NCBI GenBank assembly: GCA_039000515.1
Contig: JBCFYV010003508.1
Location: forward strand, 50,753,514-50,817,513
Source of the DNA: Timema cristinae
Taxonomy: Eukaryota > Arthropoda > Insecta > Phasmatodea > Timematidae
Length of the DNA stretch: 64,000 bases
Direction: 5' to 3'
Shown here: piece after piece, positions 63,482-64,000 of the stretch
Layout of the letters: each line of letters opens with the position of its first letter
How positions within the stretch are numbered: position 1 is the first letter of the stretch
Made by a program: the position numbers and the translations under genes
The notes under the pieces: generated by a model
What the model saw: only the letters and a program-made list of their open reading frames with translations
Databases searched by the model: none
Told to the model about the DNA's origin: nothing

Positions 63482-64000
63482 ATAGGCTTTGTTTAATTAA
63501 CTCCAGGGAGATGGGTGCTGTTTAATTAACTCCAGGGAGATGGGTGCTGTGTTTAATTGACCCCCAGGGAGATGGGTGCTGTGTTTAATTAACCCCAGGG
63601 AGATGGGTGCTGTGTTTAATTAACTTCAGGGAGATGGGTGGTGTGTTTAATTAATTCCAGGGAGATGGGTGCTGTGTTTAATTAACCCCAGGGAGATGGG
63701 TGCTGTGTTTAATTAACCCCAGGGAGATGGGTGCTGTGTTTAATTAACCCCAGGGAGATGGGTGCTGTGTTTAATTAACTCCAGGGAGATGGGTGGTGTG
63801 TTTAATTAACCCCAGGGAGATGGGCGCTGTGTTTAATTAACTTCAGGGAGATGGGTGCTGTGTTTAATTAACCCCAGGGAGATGGGCGCTGTGTTTAATT
63901 AACCCCAGGGAGATGGGTGCTGTGTTTAATTAACCCCAGGGAGATGGGCGCTGTGTTTAATTAACCCCAGGGAGATGGGTGCTGTGTTTAATTAACTCCA
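63482..64000. repeat. 31-bp minisatellite, at least 17 copies, cut by window end
   Basis: The unit is GTGTTTAATTAACCCCAGG followed by GAGATGGGTGCT. Variants are AACTCC, AACTTC and GGGCGCT. It continues past the right edge. Confidence 0.96.

Larger units (their letters stand above)
40946..64000 (-). other. Sequence upstream of the Ig1 exon (intron and possibly promoter)
   Basis: At least 23 kb precede the Ig1 acceptor without a supported coding exon. It contains a 55-bp array, a hAT relic, a LINE relic, SINEs, a BEL/Pao Gag relic, and arrays of 27, 46, 22 and 31 bp. The stretches 45.1-46.7, 46.9-48.3, 50.0-51.0, 56.4-57.5, 58.5-59.8 and 62.8-63.4 kb are AT-rich and I see no gene in them. Whether this is one intron or includes the gene start depends on the candidate first exon at 62.4 kb. 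Confidence 0.6.

Noticed and set aside
1887..64000. Possible CRISPR-like arrays
   Set aside because: The repeats are contiguous with no unique spacers, in a eukaryotic intron context.

Overview
This is eukaryotic, AT-rich, intron-dominated DNA, most likely from an insect with large introns; a hemipteran is a guess. The only protein-coding gene I can support lies on the minus strand. Three consecutive, mutually in-phase exons encode the first two immunoglobulin domains of a Dscam-family cell-adhesion receptor, and the wording of the protein best fits the Dscam2 branch. They are Ig1 (40610-40945), the first half of Ig2 (28012-28173) and the second half of Ig2 (5066-5212). All begin and end in phase 1 with recognisable splice sites. 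The introns between them are 12,436 and 22,799 bp. The gene continues past both window edges: the signal-peptide exon and everything after Ig2 were not found.

The rest is intron and upstream sequence with an exceptional load of tandem repeats. About a dozen minisatellites cover roughly 17 kb of the 64 kb. Their periods are 50, 45, 36, 28, 42, 51, 30, 45, 110, 55, 27, 46, 22 and 31 bp, in coordinate order. Many periods are multiples of three, so they give long but meaningless open frames. Between them lie SINEs with tRNA-like heads (several families sharing one 3' tail), a LINE relic and a second LINE 3' tail, a decayed hAT transposase, a decayed BEL/Pao-type Gag, a hairpin MITE, a small palindromic element with a tRNA-like half, and other old interspersed repeats.

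The most notable finding is the 45-bp minisatellite at 26648-28040. Its unit is a copy of the last 28 nt of the Ig2 first-half exon plus the first 17 nt of the following intron. The exon's own 5' splice site is therefore the first of about 31 near-identical donor sites in a row. Use of any later donor would add a TGA stop codon just past the normal junction.

Other points of interest are two GC-richer minus-strand segments that look like Inr-type first exons (62416-62486 and 31953-32029), and a 110-bp array (33.7-38.45 kb) whose left half is full of single-base deletions that look like unpolished long-read sequence. No rRNA, CRISPR array, bacterial gene or intact transposon ORF was seen.
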